Origin: Marinobacter sp. es.048 | GTDB taxonomy: Bacteria > Pseudomonadota > Gammaproteobacteria > Pseudomonadales > Oleiphilaceae | Reading direction: 5' to 3' | DNA: 64,000 nt | NCBI RefSeq assembly: GCF_900188435.1 | Contig: NZ_FYFA01000002.1 | Span: forward strand, 1,302,001 to 1,366,000 | Shown here: piece by piece, positions 27,149 to 38,718 of the stretch | Numbering within the stretch: position 1 is the first letter of the stretch | How the letters are laid out: the number at the start of each line of letters is the position of its first letter | Notes under the pieces: model-generated | What the model saw: only the letters and a program-made list of their open reading frames with translations | Told to the model about the DNA's origin: nothing | The model's database searches: none | Position numbers and translations under genes: made by a program

Positions 27149-29967
27149 CAAGCGTAGGCGCGGGCTTCGCCCGGCCCTTCCACGTTGGTTACGCAACGGC
27201 CACAGAGGTCGTCGTACTTGGCATTGCGGCCGACGTCTTCCCGGTGGTGCCAGCAGCGCTCGCACTTGGTGTGAGCCGCCGGTGTCACCTGCACCCGGAG
27301 ACCTTCATGAGAGGTCATTTCAGCATCGCCAGCTTCTGAAACTGGCTTAACGCTGGCTTCGGAGGTAATCAGGACAAACCGCAGTTCCTCACCCAGGTGC
27401 TTCAGATCGGCAGCCAGGTCGCCTTCGCAGAACAGAGTCACCTCGGCGCTGAGCGAACCTTTGATTTCACCCTGCGCCCTGGCTTCCTCCAGGCACTTGT
27501 TGACGGCCTCTTTCACGCTGTACATCTCGCGCCAGTAGTCGCGGCCAAGCTCAGCGTTTTCCGGCAGTGCTGTGAGGCCTTCGTACCAGGTTTCATAGAA
27601 TACGGTATCGCTTCGCTTACCCGGCAGATGCTGCCAGATTTCATCAGCGGTGAAGCTGAGAATCGGGGCAATCCAGCGAACGAGCGCTTCGGCCACATGG
27701 TACAGGGCTGTCTGACAGGAACGACGCGCCAGACTGTTGGCCTGGGTGGTGTACTGCCGATCCTTGATAATATCCAGATAGAAGCCGCCCAAGGTGGCTT
27801 CACAGAAGTTGTACACCTTCTGGTAAATCCGCAGGAAGGCGTAGTTGCCGTAGTCCTCATGGAGCTCCTCCTGCAGTTGCAGGGCACGGTCCACCATCCA
27901 GCGATCCAGCGCGATCATGTCTTCCGGCGCGACCATGTGCTGCTCCGGATCGAATCCGGTGAGGTTGCTCAGCAGGAAGCGGGAGGTGTTCCGGATCCGG
28001 CGGTAACCGTCGGCGGTCTGGCGCAGGATGTCCTTGGACACGGTCATTTCGCCACTGTAGTCGGTTGCGGCCACCCACAGGCGCAGGATGTCGGCACCCA
28101 GCTCATTCATGACTTCCTGGGGTGCGATGACGTTGCCCAGGGATTTGGACATCTTGTGACCCTTGCCATCGACAGTAAAGCCGTGAGTCAGAACCTGCTT
28201 GTAAGGCGCCACGCCATTCATGGCGATGGACGTTTTCAGGGACGACTGGAACCAGCCTCGGTGCTGGTCGGAGCCTTCCAGGTACATATCCGCCGGGAAC
28301 TGACCCAGCTCCTCGCGGACCCGCAGGACCGATTCGTGGGTCACGCCGGAATCGAACCAGACATCCAGGGTATCCGTTACCTTTTCGTACTGATCGGCAT
28401 CAGCACCCAGCAGGGTCGACGCATCCAACTCGTACCAGGCGTCGATACCGCCCTCCTCGATTTGCTGAGCCACCTTCTCGATCAGGTTCTGGGTGTCAGG
28501 ATGCAGTTCCTGAGTCTCTTTATTAATAAACAGCGTAATGGGCACGCCCCAGGTCCGCTGACGGGAGATACACCAGTCCGGAGACTGGTTGAACATGGCC
28601 TCGATGCGATTCTTACCCCAGGAAGGCACCCAGCGCACTCCCTGGATGGCTTCCAGGGCGTCGGCGCGCAGGTTTTCCTTGTCCATGCTGATAAACCACT
28701 GGGGGGTGGCCCGGTAGATCAGCGGGGTCTTGGTACGCCAGCAGTGAGGGTAGCTGTGGCGGAATTTCTCGGAACGAACCAGTTTGCCCTCGCGCTCGAG
28801 GGCGCTGCAAACCGGCTCATCCGCCTTGTAAACATGCACACCAGCAAGCTCACCGGCGGCAGAGGTGTAGGTGCCGTCCGCCTGAACCAGGTTGATGGTG
28901 CCGATGTTGTAGGCCTTGCCCACTTCAAAGTCTTCGATACCGTGGTCTGGCGCGGTATGAACAGCACCGGTACCGGCGTCGGTAGACACGTGTTCGCCCA
29001 GGATCACCGGCACCTGCTTGTCATAGATCGGATGCTGGAGAGCCAGGTTTTCCAGGGCGGCGCCAGAGCAAGTTGCCAGCACTTCGTAACTCTCAATCTG
29101 CCAGCGAGCCATGATGCCGTCCACCATGTCGGCGGCCAGAATCATGCGCTCGGGCCCCTGGCCGACATCGGTCTGCACCAAGGCGTAATCCAGGTCCGCA
29201 TTAAGGGAAACCGCCTGGTTGGCCGGAATGGTCCAGGGAGTGGTCGTCCAGATAACCACGGACACATCGCCCTTGCCATTATCGGTGCCGAACAGTGACA
29301 GGGCTTTCGCCTGATCAACCGCGGTAAAGCGCACGTCGATCTGGGTCGAGGTCTTGTCCTGATACTCAACCTCGGCTTCTGCCAGAGCGGACTGACCTAC
29401 CACACTCCAATAAACCGGCTTGTAACCACGCACCAGGTGGCCCTTGGCGACAATCTTGCCGAGCGCACGAACAATGCCCGCCTCAACCTTGGGATCCATG
29501 GTCAGATAAGGCTTGTCCCACTCCCCCATCACGCCGAGGCGGATGAAATCGGTTTTCTGACCGGCGATCTGCTTGGTGGCGTAGTCGCGACAGGCCTGGC
29601 GGAAGGTCTTGTAATCCACCTTTACACCGGCCTTGCCAATTTCCTGCTCGACCTTGTGTTCGATGGGCAGACCATGGCAGTCCCAGCCCGGCACGTAGGG
29701 TGCATCGTAGCCCATGAAACTGCGGGATTTGACGATCATGTCCTTGAGAATCTTGTTGACCGCATGACCAATGTGAATGCTGCCGTTGGCGTAGGGAGGG
29801 CCATCGTGGAGGATGAACTTTTCCCGCCCTTCACGCTGCTTGCGCAGGTTGCCGTATACGTCGAGATCCTGCCAGCGCTTAAGCATTTCAGGCTCGCGCT
29901 TGGCCAGGTTGCCGCGCATGGGGAAGGCGGTTTCCGGCAGATTCAGGGTGTGCTTGTAGTCGCTCAT
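27148..29967 (-). CDS. ileS: IleS, isoleucyl-tRNA synthetase
   Basis: The start is set at [21 protein letters not shown], the usual bacterial IleS N-terminus. The reading frame's extra upstream 38 codons resemble no IleS. The class I signatures are [17 protein letters not shown] (HIGH, near 57) and [13 protein letters not shown] (KMSKS, near 600). A C-terminal zinc module is present ([12 protein letters not shown] and [10 protein letters not shown]). The 939 residues match the bacterial type. It lies 74 bp downstream of ribF and overlaps lspA by one base. Confidence 0.96.
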   Translation of the reverse strand: MSDYKHTLNLPETAFPMRGNLAKREPEMLKRWQDLDVYGNLRKQREGREKFILHDGPPYANGSIHIGHAVNKILKDMIVKSRSFMGYDAPYVPGWDCHGLPIEHKVEQEIGKAGVKVDYKTFRQACRDYATKQIAGQKTDFIRLGVMGEWDKPYLTMDPKVEAGIVRALGKIVAKGHLVRGYKPVYWSVVGQSALAEAEVEYQDKTSTQIDVRFTAVDQAKALSLFGTDNGKGDVSVVIWTTTPWTIPANQAVSLNADLDYALVQTDVGQGPERMILAADMVDGIMARWQIESYEVLATCSGAALENLALQHPIYDKQVPVILGEHVSTDAGTGAVHTAPDHGIEDFEVGKAYNIGTINLVQADGTYTSAAGELAGVHVYKADEPVCSALEREGKLVRSEKFRHSYPHCWRTKTPLIYRATPQWFISMDKENLRADALEAIQGVRWVPSWGKNRIEAMFNQSPDWCISRQRTWGVPITLFINKETQELHPDTQNLIEKVAQQIEEGGIDAWYELDASTLLGADADQYEKVTDTLDVWFDSGVTHESVLRVREELGQFPADMYLEGSDQHRGWFQSSLKTSIAMNGVAPYKQVLTHGFTVDGKGHKMSKSLGNVIAPQEVMNELGADILRLWVAATDYSGEMTVSKDILRQTADGYRRIRNTSRFLLSNLTGFDPEQHMVAPEDMIALDRWMVDRALQLQEELHEDYGNYAFLRIYQKVYNFCEATLGGFYLDIIKDRQYTTQANSLARRSCQTALYHVAEALVRWIAPILSFTADEIWQHLPGKRSDTVFYETWYEGLTALPENAELGRDYWREMYSVKEAVNKCLEEARAQGEIKGSLSAEVTLFCEGDLAADLKHLGEELRFVLITSEASVKPVSEAGDAEMTSHEGLRVQVTPAAHTKCERCWHHREDVGRNAKYDDLCGRCVTNVEGPGEARAYA

Positions 29968-30041
29968 GGTTTGTGTGCGTACTCTTTTGGTCTTGGTCAG
30001 TTTTGGTCGGTCGTTTAATCGTTGGTGCGCAGCCGGGCGTT

Positions 30042-31013
30042 TCAATCCGCGCTTTTCACAGAGCCGTTTTCGGCAATCCACGCTCGGGCGTGGTCAAAAT
30101 CCCGGGCAATCTGTTCTTTCAGCTCATCTACGGAACCGAACTTTTCCTCGTCCCGCAGGCCATGCCGGAACACAACTTCCAGATGCTGGCCATAAAGTGT
30201 GCCAGCAAAGTCAAACAGGTGCACTTCCAGTGAAGGCCGCTTGCCGTCAACGGTCGGGCGTACACCGATATTGGCAACGCCATCGAATCGGGCGCCGTCA
30301 TCCAGGGTGGCGGCAACTACATAGACACCGCGCAGGGCGGGTGTCCGATGTAACAGAATATTCGCGGTTGGCGCGCCAATCTGGCGCCCCAGTTGACGGC
30401 CATACACAACACGACCCCGGATTTGATAGGGGTGACCGAGAAGCGATTCAGCCTTCTCAAGGCCATTCACCGTCAGCGAATCCCGGACCCGGGTACTGCT
30501 CACTCGCTCACCCGCTACCGTTACCGTAAGCGTGTTCTCGACGGTAAACCCGGCGCCTTTGCCGACTTTTTCAAGGAGGGCAAAATCGCCAGCCCGATCG
30601 CAGCCAAAACGGAAATCGTCTCCAACCACCAAGTGCTGAACTGCCAGCCCTTGAATGAGAACATCGTCTATAAAGCCCATGGCGGAATAGCTACGAAACG
30701 CCTGATTAAAGCGAAGGCACAGCACAATATCGATGCCTTCCGCCAGCAGGGCCTCGAACTTCTGGCGAAATCCCATCAGCCTTGGTGGCGCCTCACTGCC
30801 CTGGAAGAATTCACGGGGCTGGGGCTCGAAAATCATCACCACAGAGGGTACACCCAAAGCTTCCGCCTTACTTTTAACCTGGTCGATAATGGTCTTGTGC
30901 CCAAGGTGCACACCATCGAAGTTACCGACGGTCGCGACACACCCGTTGGCGAGCGGCGAGTATTCCCGGCGGGAAAGCATTTTCAGGTTGGTCAGGCCCC
31001 GGATCAGACGCAT
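30042..31013 (-). CDS. ribF: RibF, bifunctional riboflavin kinase / FAD synthetase
   Basis: The 323-residue protein has an N-terminal FAD synthetase nucleotidyltransferase domain with [17 protein letters not shown] (about residues 26-42) and [11 protein letters not shown]-terminal flavokinase domain has [15 protein letters not shown] (about 205) and [12 protein letters not shown]. It converts riboflavin to FMN and FAD. The ribF-ileS-lspA-fkpB-ispH order is conserved. It lies 81 bp downstream of murJ. Confidence 0.95.
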   Translation of the reverse strand: MRLIRGLTNLKMLSRREYSPLANGCVATVGNFDGVHLGHKTIIDQVKSKAEALGVPSVVMIFEPQPREFFQGSEAPPRLMGFRQKFEALLAEGIDIVLCLRFNQAFRSYSAMGFIDDVLIQGLAVQHLVVGDDFRFGCDRAGDFALLEKVGKGAGFTVENTLTVTVAGERVSSTRVRDSLTVNGLEKAESLLGHPYQIRGRVVYGRQLGRQIGAPTANILLHRTPALRGVYVVAATLDDGARFDGVANIGVRPTVDGKRPSLEVHLFDFAGTLYGQHLEVVFRHGLRDEEKFGSVDELKEQIARDFDHARAWIAENGSVKSAD

Positions 31014-31094
31014 GCAATGCGAACCTTCAATTGCCAGCTAGCTTTCAGCGCTCACTTTTACCGCAACGCTGGTGAGAAAACGCGCGATTATACC

Positions 31095-32675
31095 TTACCT
31101 GTGGCGGAAATGTCTTACCCGAACCCCGGCCAGCGCCAGCGCAACGAAGTAGACGGCGACGCCCGCCCCCACCAGCACCGCCATATCCGCTGCCCGCTGA
31201 TAACCGCCGTTTGCCAGCCACACCGACACCGGGGCGTTGAGCCAGATAATGATGGCCGCCAGCGCTCCGTTGGCAAACAGCAGCTGAAGCAGAAAACGGG
31301 GCCAGCCGGGCTGGCTCTGCCAGGCCCCTTCCTTACGCAGTCCGCGCCACAGAAGATAGCCATTCAACCAGGCCGATATGGAGGTGGCCAACGCGAGGCC
31401 GGCGTGAGCCAAGGGAAAAATGAGAATCAGGTTGAACACCATGTTTGCCACCATGGCAATGATGCCGATCTTGACCGGCGTTTTGGTGTCCTCCCTCGCG
31501 AAAAATCCCGGCGCCAGAACCTTGATCAGCATGAACGCCAGCAACCCCGCGGAGTAGGCCCTCAAGCTCTGGGCCGACATGGCCACGTCGCGGTCGGTTA
31601 CCGCGCCATAGTGAAACAAGGTGGCAATCAGAGGCTCGGCCAACAGCGCAAGCGCCAGGGCTGCCGGAAGACCAATTAAAAGAACCGCCCGAACGGCCCA
31701 ATCCAGGGTGGCGGCGAACTGGTCCGCTGACGCCGCTGCGTGTTTACGGGAAAGGCTCGGCAGAATAACCGTGGCAATGGCTATGCCGAATACCCCGAGG
31801 GGCAATTCCGAGAGCCGGTCAGAGTAATACAACCAGGAAACGCTGCCGGTCTGGAGAAAGGACGCCAGAACCGTATCCAGCAGCAGGTTTATCTGGCTGA
31901 CCGACACCCCGAACAGCGCAGGCGCCATCAACTTGAGAATCCGGCTAACACCCTCGTGGCGATAATCCACTCGAGGCCGTGGCAACAGGCCCAATCGCAT
32001 CAGAAACGGCAACTGGAAAAACAGTTGTAGAGCCCCGGCAATGAAGACGCCCCAGGCCAGAGCCATCACCGGTTCATCCATAAGCGGCGTTAACCAGATT
32101 GCCGCGGCAATCATCGCCAGATTCAGAAGCACCGGAGTAAACGCTGGTACGGCAAAGCGATCGTAGCTATTGAGGATGCCACCCGCGAAGGCGGTCAGGG
32201 AAATCAGCAGCAGATATGGAAAGGTGATGCGCAACATGTCGCTGGTCAGCGCGAATTTTACGTCATCATCCAGAAAGCCCGGGGCGAAAACCGCTGTCAG
32301 CACCGGCGCGCCAAGAATGGCCACCAGCGTGACGCCCAACAGCACCAAACCGAGGGAACCAGCAACAGCATTGACCAGCCGCTGAACGTCCGAGAGTGAC
32401 TGATTCTCCCGGTAGGATGACAATACCGGCACAAAGGCCTGGGAGAAGGCGCCCTCGGCAAATAAACGACGGAGGAAATTCGGAATCTTGAAAGCCACAA
32501 AAAAAGCATCCGCCCCGGCACCGGCGCCGAAATAGCGAGCAATGACCATATCCCGAACCAGGCCCAGCACCCGGGACAGCATGGTCATGATACCCACGAG
32601 CCCCGACGACCTGAGCAGGCCGGGCGCCTTGGGCAATTGCTTCTGTTCAGGCGTTGATTCAGGTTCCGACGACAT
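31095..32675 (-). CDS. murJ: MurJ, lipid II flippase
   Basis: The 526-residue protein has about 14 predicted membrane segments of the MATE/MOP fold. The MurJ N-terminal signature is present: GIMTMLSRVLGLVRDMVIARYFGAG (about 28-52), then DAFFVAFKIPNFLRRLFAEGAFSQAFVPVL with the functionally important arginines. It flips lipid-linked peptidoglycan precursor across the inner membrane. It is divergent from rpsT, a conserved arrangement. Confidence 0.95.
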   Translation of the reverse strand: MSSEPESTPEQKQLPKAPGLLRSSGLVGIMTMLSRVLGLVRDMVIARYFGAGAGADAFFVAFKIPNFLRRLFAEGAFSQAFVPVLSSYRENQSLSDVQRLVNAVAGSLGLVLLGVTLVAILGAPVLTAVFAPGFLDDDVKFALTSDMLRITFPYLLLISLTAFAGGILNSYDRFAVPAFTPVLLNLAMIAAAIWLTPLMDEPVMALAWGVFIAGALQLFFQLPFLMRLGLLPRPRVDYRHEGVSRILKLMAPALFGVSVSQINLLLDTVLASFLQTGSVSWLYYSDRLSELPLGVFGIAIATVILPSLSRKHAAASADQFAATLDWAVRAVLLIGLPAALALALLAEPLIATLFHYGAVTDRDVAMSAQSLRAYSAGLLAFMLIKVLAPGFFAREDTKTPVKIGIIAMVANMVFNLILIFPLAHAGLALATSISAWLNGYLLWRGLRKEGAWQSQPGWPRFLLQLLFANGALAAIIIWLNAPVSVWLANGGYQRAADMAVLVGAGVAVYFVALALAGVRVRHFRHR

Positions 32676-32815
32676 GCAGGCCCTTGTCTGGCATTGTGGC
32701 TATCCTTTTGGGGCGGGCATCTCGGGAATTACCTGCTTCCCGGTCAAGCCCGCTTTCAGTGAGCCGCGAGTTTACCACAGGCCTTTTGTGCCGGGGCATG
32801 AAATGGGTTTTAGCC

Positions 32816-32844
32816 TTGACATTTGAAGGTTTGAGCGGCATAGT
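32816..32844 (+). promoter_or_regulatory. rpsT promoter
   Basis: A perfect -35 TTGACA (32816-32821) is followed after 17 nt by CATAGT (32839-32844) as a weak -10. It lies about 90 bp upstream of the rpsT GTG start and is correctly oriented. Confidence 0.65.
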
Positions 32845-32936
32845 TCCGCGTCATTTATTTCGACGCGCTGGTTTTGGCGCGCCCGCGATGTAACGAATCA
32901 TTCAGCAACGAATTTGAGATTTTCAGGAGTTTTACG

Positions 32937-33206
32937 GTGGCAAATTCCCCGCAAGCCAAGAAGCGCGCACGTCAGAACGAGAAGAACCGCAAGCACAATG
33001 CAAGCCTGCGTTCCATGGCTCGTACTTACATGAAAAAGATCCAGACCAAGATCGAAGCCGGCAACTACGAAGAAGCCCAGGCTGCTTTCCAGCAGGCTCA
33101 GCCGATTCTGGATAGCATGGTCAACAAAGGCATCTTCGCGAAGAACAAGGTTGCTCGTCACAAGAGCCGCCTGAGCGCCAAGATCAAGTCCCTGAAGAGC
33201 GCCTAA
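32937..33206 (+). CDS. rpsT: RpsT, 30S ribosomal protein S20
   Basis: The start is a GTG codon ([20 protein letters not shown] follows the initiator). It sits 8 nt after CAGGAG and gives 89 residues, the usual size. ATG-initiated readings upstream would add a non-homologous tail. S20 is a basic helical primary binder of 16S rRNA. A non-AUG start is a family habit linked to autoregulation (E. coli rpsT uses UUG). It is monocistronic, with its own promoter and a strong terminator. Confidence 0.96.
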   Translation: MANSPQAKKRARQNEKNRKHNASLRSMARTYMKKIQTKIEAGNYEEAQAAFQQAQPILDSMVNKGIFAKNKVARHKSRLSAKIKSLKSA

Positions 33207-33226
33207 TTCGCTCTATATTCAGGTAC

Positions 33227-33255
33227 AAAAAACCGGCCAACAGGCCGGTTTTTTT
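33227..33255 (+). terminator. Bidirectional terminator between rpsT and proB
   Basis: AAAAAACCGGCC (33227-33238), loop AACA, and GGCCGGTTTTTT form a perfect stem with T-runs on both strands. It can therefore end rpsT (plus) and proB (minus), whose stops flank it. Confidence 0.93.
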
Positions 33256-33270
33256 ATGGGCGAGCGATTA

Positions 33271-34395
33271 TTACACGATTACCAGATTGTCCCGGTGAAT
33301 CATCTCCTCTCCTGACATATAGCCAAGAATCTCGGTAATCCGGTCACTGGACCGGCCGGCAATGGCCCTTGCTTCATCAGCGTCGTAATTCACCAGACCC
33401 CGGGCGATTTCACGACCACTCTGATCGAAGCAGGACACCATTTCCCCACGCCGGAACTGCCCCGACACACCTTTGACCCCCACCGGCAGAAGACTTCGAC
33501 CACCCAGACAAAGCACTTTCACCGCACCATCATCCAGAGTCAGCCTGCCACGGGTCTGCAGATGACTGGCGAGCCATTGCTTTCGAGCCGCAATCCGGCC
33601 CTGTTCCGGCAACAACAGAGTGCCGATTACATCACCCTGTCGCAGTCGAGCAATCACCCCCTCAATGCGGCCACCGACGATGACCGTAAAAGCCCCGGAC
33701 CGGGCAGCAAGGCGCGCAGCCCGCAACTTGGTCTGCATACCACCGCGGCCAAGAACACCGGCGCCGCCGCCTGCCATGGCATCCAGCTCGCGATCACCGG
33801 CGCGACGCTCGGTCACCAGACGGGCATCCGCATGCTTTCTCGGATCCCTGTCAAACAGACCCAGTTGATCAGTCAGGATAATCAGGCCATCGGCCTCAAT
33901 CAGATTGGCAACCAGTGCGCCCAGGGTGTCGTTATCGCCAAACCGGATCTCGTCGGTAACCACGGTGTCGTTTTCATTAACGATCGGCACTACACCGAAG
34001 TTCAGCAACGCCCTGAGTGTGCCACGACCGTTAAGGTATCGCTTGCGGTCGGACAGGTCATCGTGGGTGAGCAGAATCTGCGCCGTGTGGATGTCGTGCC
34101 GCTTGAACTGGGCCTCCCAGGTCTGCACCAACCCCATCTGACCGACAGCCGCAGCCGCCTGCAGCTCATGGAGCTGCTCGGGCCTGACGGTCCAGCCCAA
34201 ACGACTCATTCCCTCTGCGACAGAACCAGAGGAAACGACAACCACCTCCACGCCGTCTTCAATTAGCTCGGCGATCTGATCAACCCACAAACCCAGAGCC
34301 GCCACATCCAGGCCACGGCCATCGTTGGTCAGCAAAGCGCTTCCGATCTTGATAACCAGGCGGCGGGCCTGGCGCAGCTGTAGGCGTTCAGTCAT
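33271..34395 (-). CDS. proB: ProB, glutamate 5-kinase
   Basis: The 374-residue protein has an amino-acid kinase domain with [16 protein letters not shown] (about 13-28), [12 protein letters not shown] (about 51) and [20 protein letters not shown] (about 140). A C-terminal PUA domain spans about 275-374. It phosphorylates glutamate in the first step of proline synthesis and is normally feedback-inhibited by proline. It lies 36 bp downstream of obgE on the same strand, probably as an obgE-proB unit. Confidence 0.95.
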   Translation of the reverse strand: MTERLQLRQARRLVIKIGSALLTNDGRGLDVAALGLWVDQIAELIEDGVEVVVVSSGSVAEGMSRLGWTVRPEQLHELQAAAAVGQMGLVQTWEAQFKRHDIHTAQILLTHDDLSDRKRYLNGRGTLRALLNFGVVPIVNENDTVVTDEIRFGDNDTLGALVANLIEADGLIILTDQLGLFDRDPRKHADARLVTERRAGDRELDAMAGGGAGVLGRGGMQTKLRAARLAARSGAFTVIVGGRIEGVIARLRQGDVIGTLLLPEQGRIAARKQWLASHLQTRGRLTLDDGAVKVLCLGGRSLLPVGVKGVSGQFRRGEMVSCFDQSGREIARGLVNYDADEARAIAGRSSDRITEILGYMSGEEMIHRDNLVIV

Positions 34396-34431
34396 GGTGC
34401 GTGAGCGATCTCTCTGGTGTCAGTCCTTCGT

Positions 34432-35628
<1,197 letters not shown>

Positions 35629-35656
35629 TCAACCCTTTGCGCCATGCGCATAAACT

Positions 35657-35693
35657 AAAAAGCCCCGCAGCCTCAAGGAAGCTTTGCGGGGCT
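35657..35693 (-). terminator. Rho-independent terminator of rplU-rpmA
   Basis: On the minus strand AGCCCCGCA (35693-35685) and TGCGGGGCT (35669-35661) form a stem with internal extra pairing. TTTT follows at 35660-35657. It lies in the gap between the rpmA stop and obgE, so obgE expression needs read-through or its own promoter. Confidence 0.85.
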
Positions 35694-35769
35694 CCGAATG
35701 GCTCTGAAAACCTGATGATATCAGGATATCAGCGCCACCCAAGGTTCGACAGAACCGGATCGCCGCTGC

Positions 35770-36030
35770 TTAAGCAGCCGGAACGATGCTCACGAACTTA
35801 CGGCTCTGCGGGCCTTTGACTTCGAACTTCACCTGGCCGTCTGCTTTCGCGAACAGGGTGTGGTCCTTGCCAATACCAACATTGCTACCAGCGTGGAAAC
35901 GGGTGCCACGCTGACGGATGATGATGCTACCTGCAGATACAGTCTCACCGCCGAAGCGCTTCACACCAAGTCGTTTCGACTCGGAATCGCGACCGTTACG
36001 GGTACTACCTGCTGCCTTTTTATGAGCCAT
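35770..36030 (-). CDS. rpmA: RpmA, 50S ribosomal protein L27
   Basis: The 86-residue protein begins [18 protein letters not shown], the canonical L27 N-terminus that reaches the peptidyl transferase centre, with no cleavable Firmicute-type extension. The rest ([25 protein letters not shown]) is fully typical. It lies 36 bp after rplU. Confidence 0.97.
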   Translation of the reverse strand: MAHKKAAGSTRNGRDSESKRLGVKRFGGETVSAGSIIIRQRGTRFHAGSNVGIGKDHTLFAKADGQVKFEVKGPQSRKFVSIVPAA

Positions 36031-36066
36031 TACCAGCCTCCTTATTTAAGGGGTAATTCGAGAGCC

Positions 36067-36378
36067 TCAGCCCTTGATACCCGTGATCTTGACTTCAGTA
36101 AACCACTGACGGTGGCCCTGACGCTTCATGTGATGCTTACGACGACGGAACTTGATGATCTGAACCTTGTCGTGACGACCGTGGTTGACCACTTCCGCTG
36201 TCACTTTGGCACCATCAACAACCGGCGCGCCTACCTGAACCTTGTCGCCGTCGGCGATCAGCAGAACGCGATCGAACTCAACGTTGCCACCGGTTTCAAC
36301 TTCCAGCTTTTCCAGCTTCAGGGTTTCGCCTTCTTTAACACGGTGCTGCTTACCACCGCTAACAATAACTGCGTACAT
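36067..36378 (-). CDS. rplU: RplU, 50S ribosomal protein L21
   Basis: This 103-residue protein begins [20 protein letters not shown] and contains the L21 C-terminal signature [23 protein letters not shown]. It is first in rplU-rpmA, driven by a good promoter about 110 bp upstream, and is divergent from ispB as in most proteobacteria. Confidence 0.97.
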   Translation of the reverse strand: MYAVIVSGGKQHRVKEGETLKLEKLEVETGGNVEFDRVLLIADGDKVQVGAPVVDGAKVTAEVVNHGRHDKVQIIKFRRRKHHMKRQGHRQWFTEVKITGIKG

Positions 36379-36489
36379 TCACTCGTTCTCCACGATTGAC
36401 CCATCCCTGCTCTTATCCACCTGGTTCTAAGGGAAGCGCTCTGGCGACCCTATAGCAGGGAGCGCAGGTTGGGATGAGTTGGGCGCGTG

Positions 36490-36518
36490 ATTGTACGAAA
36501 AGACGCACCGCAACACAA
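36490..36518 (-). promoter_or_regulatory. rplU promoter
   Basis: On the minus strand TTGTGT (36518-36513), 17 nt and TACAAT (36495-36490) form a good sigma-70 promoter about 110 bp upstream of rplU. Its -35 lies only 6 bp from the -35 of the opposing ispB promoter. Confidence 0.65.
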
Positions 36519-36524
36519 GCCAAG

Positions 36525-36553
36525 TTGACACTACCTTCGGCAATACCTAGCAT
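36525..36553 (+). promoter_or_regulatory. ispB promoter
   Basis: A perfect TTGACA (36525-36530), a 17-nt spacer and TAGCAT (36548-36553) point toward ispB. The -10 coincides with the first in-frame ATG of the long ispB reading frame. Translation must therefore start further down, at 36622. Confidence 0.75.
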
Positions 36554-36621
36554 TGCCGCGACCTGCCTTTAATATCAACGATCGCGACGACGATAACACC
36601 AGCAAGGGATCTACAAGCCGC

Positions 36622-37590
36622 ATGACAGCCCAGCGCATTTACAACACCGTGGCCGACGACTTCAGCCGCGTCAATGATCTGATTATACAGCGGCTTTCCT
36701 CAGATGTTCCCCTGGTGGAGAAAATCGCCCAGTACATTATCGAAAGCGGCGGTAAGCGCTTGAGACCGTTACTGGTTCTGCTTTCCAGTCAGGCCGCTGG
36801 CTACAACAAAGACGATCATCTCAAGCTCGCCGCCGTGATCGAATTCCTGCACACCGCCACCCTGCTGCACGACGATGTGGTCGACACCTCGGACATGCGC
36901 CGGGGCCGGAGCACCGCCAACGCCCGCTGGGGCAACGCGCCAAGCGTACTGGTAGGTGATTTCCTCTACGCCCGGGCATTCGAGATGATGGTGGAACTCA
37001 AAAGCCTGCGGATCATGGACGTTTTGTCGCATGCCACGGCAGTCATCGCCGAGGGCGAGGTCATGCAACTGATGAATGTTAAAAACCCGGACCTGACAGA
37101 AGACCAGTACATGAAGGTCATCCACAACAAGACCGCCATGCTCTTCGAAGCCGCCTCCCACACCGGCGCCCTGCTTGCCGAAGCCAGTGAGGAGCAGGAA
37201 CTGGGCCTGAAAGACTACGGCAAGCACCTGGGCCTCGCGTTCCAACTGGTCGACGATGTCCTGGATTACCGGGGCGACGCCGAAGCCATGGGCAAGAACG
37301 TGGGCGACGACCTGGCTGAAGGCAAAACCACCCTGCCCCTGATCCACGCCATGGCTCATGGAACCGAGGATGAACGGCAGCTTATCCGTCAGGCGATCCG
37401 CAAGGGCGGCCTGGAGGATCTGCCCCGCATCCTCGACATCGTTGAGCACTCAGGCGCAATCGAATACACCATGACCAAGGCCCGGCAGCAGGCCGCATTG
37501 GCCGCCGGCTGCCTGAATTGCCTTCCCGAATCAGCACACAAGGAAGCAATGGTGTTGCTGACTGACATTGCGGTTGCGAGGGTTAGCTAA
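36622..37590 (+). CDS. ispB: IspB, octaprenyl (polyprenyl) diphosphate synthase
   Basis: The start at MTAQRIYNTVADDFSRVN gives 322 residues, the normal size. The earlier ATG lies within the promoter. The aspartate-rich motifs LLHDDVVDTSDMRRG (about residue 82) and LVDDVLDYRGD (about 209) bind the magnesium-diphosphate substrates. The enzyme makes the long prenyl side chain of ubiquinone. AAGGGAT lies upstream at somewhat long spacing. The last 8 bp overlap tail-to-tail with the glutathionyl-hydroquinone reductase gene. Confidence 0.95.
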   Translation: MTAQRIYNTVADDFSRVNDLIIQRLSSDVPLVEKIAQYIIESGGKRLRPLLVLLSSQAAGYNKDDHLKLAAVIEFLHTATLLHDDVVDTSDMRRGRSTANARWGNAPSVLVGDFLYARAFEMMVELKSLRIMDVLSHATAVIAEGEVMQLMNVKNPDLTEDQYMKVIHNKTAMLFEAASHTGALLAEASEEQELGLKDYGKHLGLAFQLVDDVLDYRGDAEAMGKNVGDDLAEGKTTLPLIHAMAHGTEDERQLIRQAIRKGGLEDLPRILDIVEHSGAIEYTMTKARQQAALAAGCLNCLPESAHKEAMVLLTDIAVARVS

Positions 37591-38569
37591 GCGACTCACG
37601 CCCGTGGGGTGAGTCAAAGTCCAGCTCCGGCCCAACCGGCACGATCTGAGTCGGGTTAATGGTTCTCTGGCTCACGTAGTAATGGCGTTTGATCTGGTCG
37701 ATATCCACGGTTTCCGCCACCCCAGGCTCCTGGTAGAGATCCCGAACGTAGGCAGAAAGCGCCGGAAAATCACTGATCCGCTGCCGGTTGCACTTGAAGT
37801 GGCTGTAGTACACTGCATCAAACCGGATCAGCGTCGTGAACAGGCGCCAGTCCGCCTCGGTCAGGCGATCACCCATCAGATACCGCTGGTCAGACAAGCG
37901 CTCTTCGAGCCAGTCGAGGGAGTCGAACAACGCGTTGTAGGCCTCCTCGTATTTATCCTGAGCGGTGGCAAAACCCGCCTTATAGACACCGTTATTGACC
38001 GTGTCGTAGACCCGGGCGTTTACCTCATCAATCTCCCCGCGGAGCTCCTCGGGATAGAAATCCAGGTCGGTACGAACACCCTCGAGGCCATCAAACGCCG
38101 AATTGAACATCCGGATAATCTCGGCCGACTCGTTGCTCGCAATCGTCTCTTTTTTCTTATCCCACAAGGTTGGTACCGTTACCCGGCCAGAATACTCCGG
38201 GGCTGCCTTGGTGTAGACCTGGTGCATAAAACCGAAGTCATGCAAATGATCCCGATGCTGCTCACTGTCGGGCCGGAATTCCCAGCCATTTTCAACCATG
38301 TCAGGGTGCACCACTGACACCGAAATATGCTTCTCCAACCCTTTGAGCTTCCGGAAAATCAACGTCCGGTGCGCCCAGGGGCACGCCATCGAGACATACA
38401 GATGATAGCGACCGGATGCCGCCTTGAAACCGCCTTCCCCATCCGGCCCCGGCGACCCATCGGCGGTCACCCAGTTCCGGAAACGCGCCGCTTCCCGTTC
38501 AAATTTGCCACCGGTCTTGTCGGTGTCATACCACTGATCATGCCATTTGCCGTCGATTAAAAGTCCCAT
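37583..38569 (-). CDS. yqjG: Glutathionyl-hydroquinone reductase (YqjG/Xi-class glutathione transferase)
   Basis: The start is set at the ATG preceded by GGAGG. A TTG one codon earlier is only a reading-frame artefact. The 328-residue protein has the Xi-class GST signature with catalytic Cys63 in SMACPWAHRT, plus conserved DLYQEPGVAETVDIDQIKRHYYVS near the C-terminus. The family reduces glutathionyl-hydroquinones to hydroquinones using glutathione, often in breakdown or detoxification of aromatics. It is divergent from a LysR regulator, a common regulator-target layout. Confidence 0.9.
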   Translation of the reverse strand: MGLLIDGKWHDQWYDTDKTGGKFEREAARFRNWVTADGSPGPDGEGGFKAASGRYHLYVSMACPWAHRTLIFRKLKGLEKHISVSVVHPDMVENGWEFRPDSEQHRDHLHDFGFMHQVYTKAAPEYSGRVTVPTLWDKKKETIASNESAEIIRMFNSAFDGLEGVRTDLDFYPEELRGEIDEVNARVYDTVNNGVYKAGFATAQDKYEEAYNALFDSLDWLEERLSDQRYLMGDRLTEADWRLFTTLIRFDAVYYSHFKCNRQRISDFPALSAYVRDLYQEPGVAETVDIDQIKRHYYVSQRTINPTQIVPVGPELDFDSPHGRESLS

Positions 38570-38718
38570 CAAACCTCCGCTCAGAAAAACTGAATCATGG
38601 CAAGGTGACCGGTCATGCCGTCTTGCACCTACACCGAGTATTTAACAGGCAGAATACCGGCGACCCTGCTACGCTCTCAAACAAGCAATTCTGGCCAACA
38701 ACCTCAGATAATTCGAAC

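Noticed and set aside
27397..29298. 633-residue plus-strand frame inside ileS
   Set aside because: Antisense shadow of ileS; no recognisable motif and no independent start context.
36553..36621. Upstream ATG start for ispB
   Set aside because: This ATG lies at the -10 box of the ispB promoter, and the extra 23 residues are not typical of the family; the start at 36622 gives the normal length.
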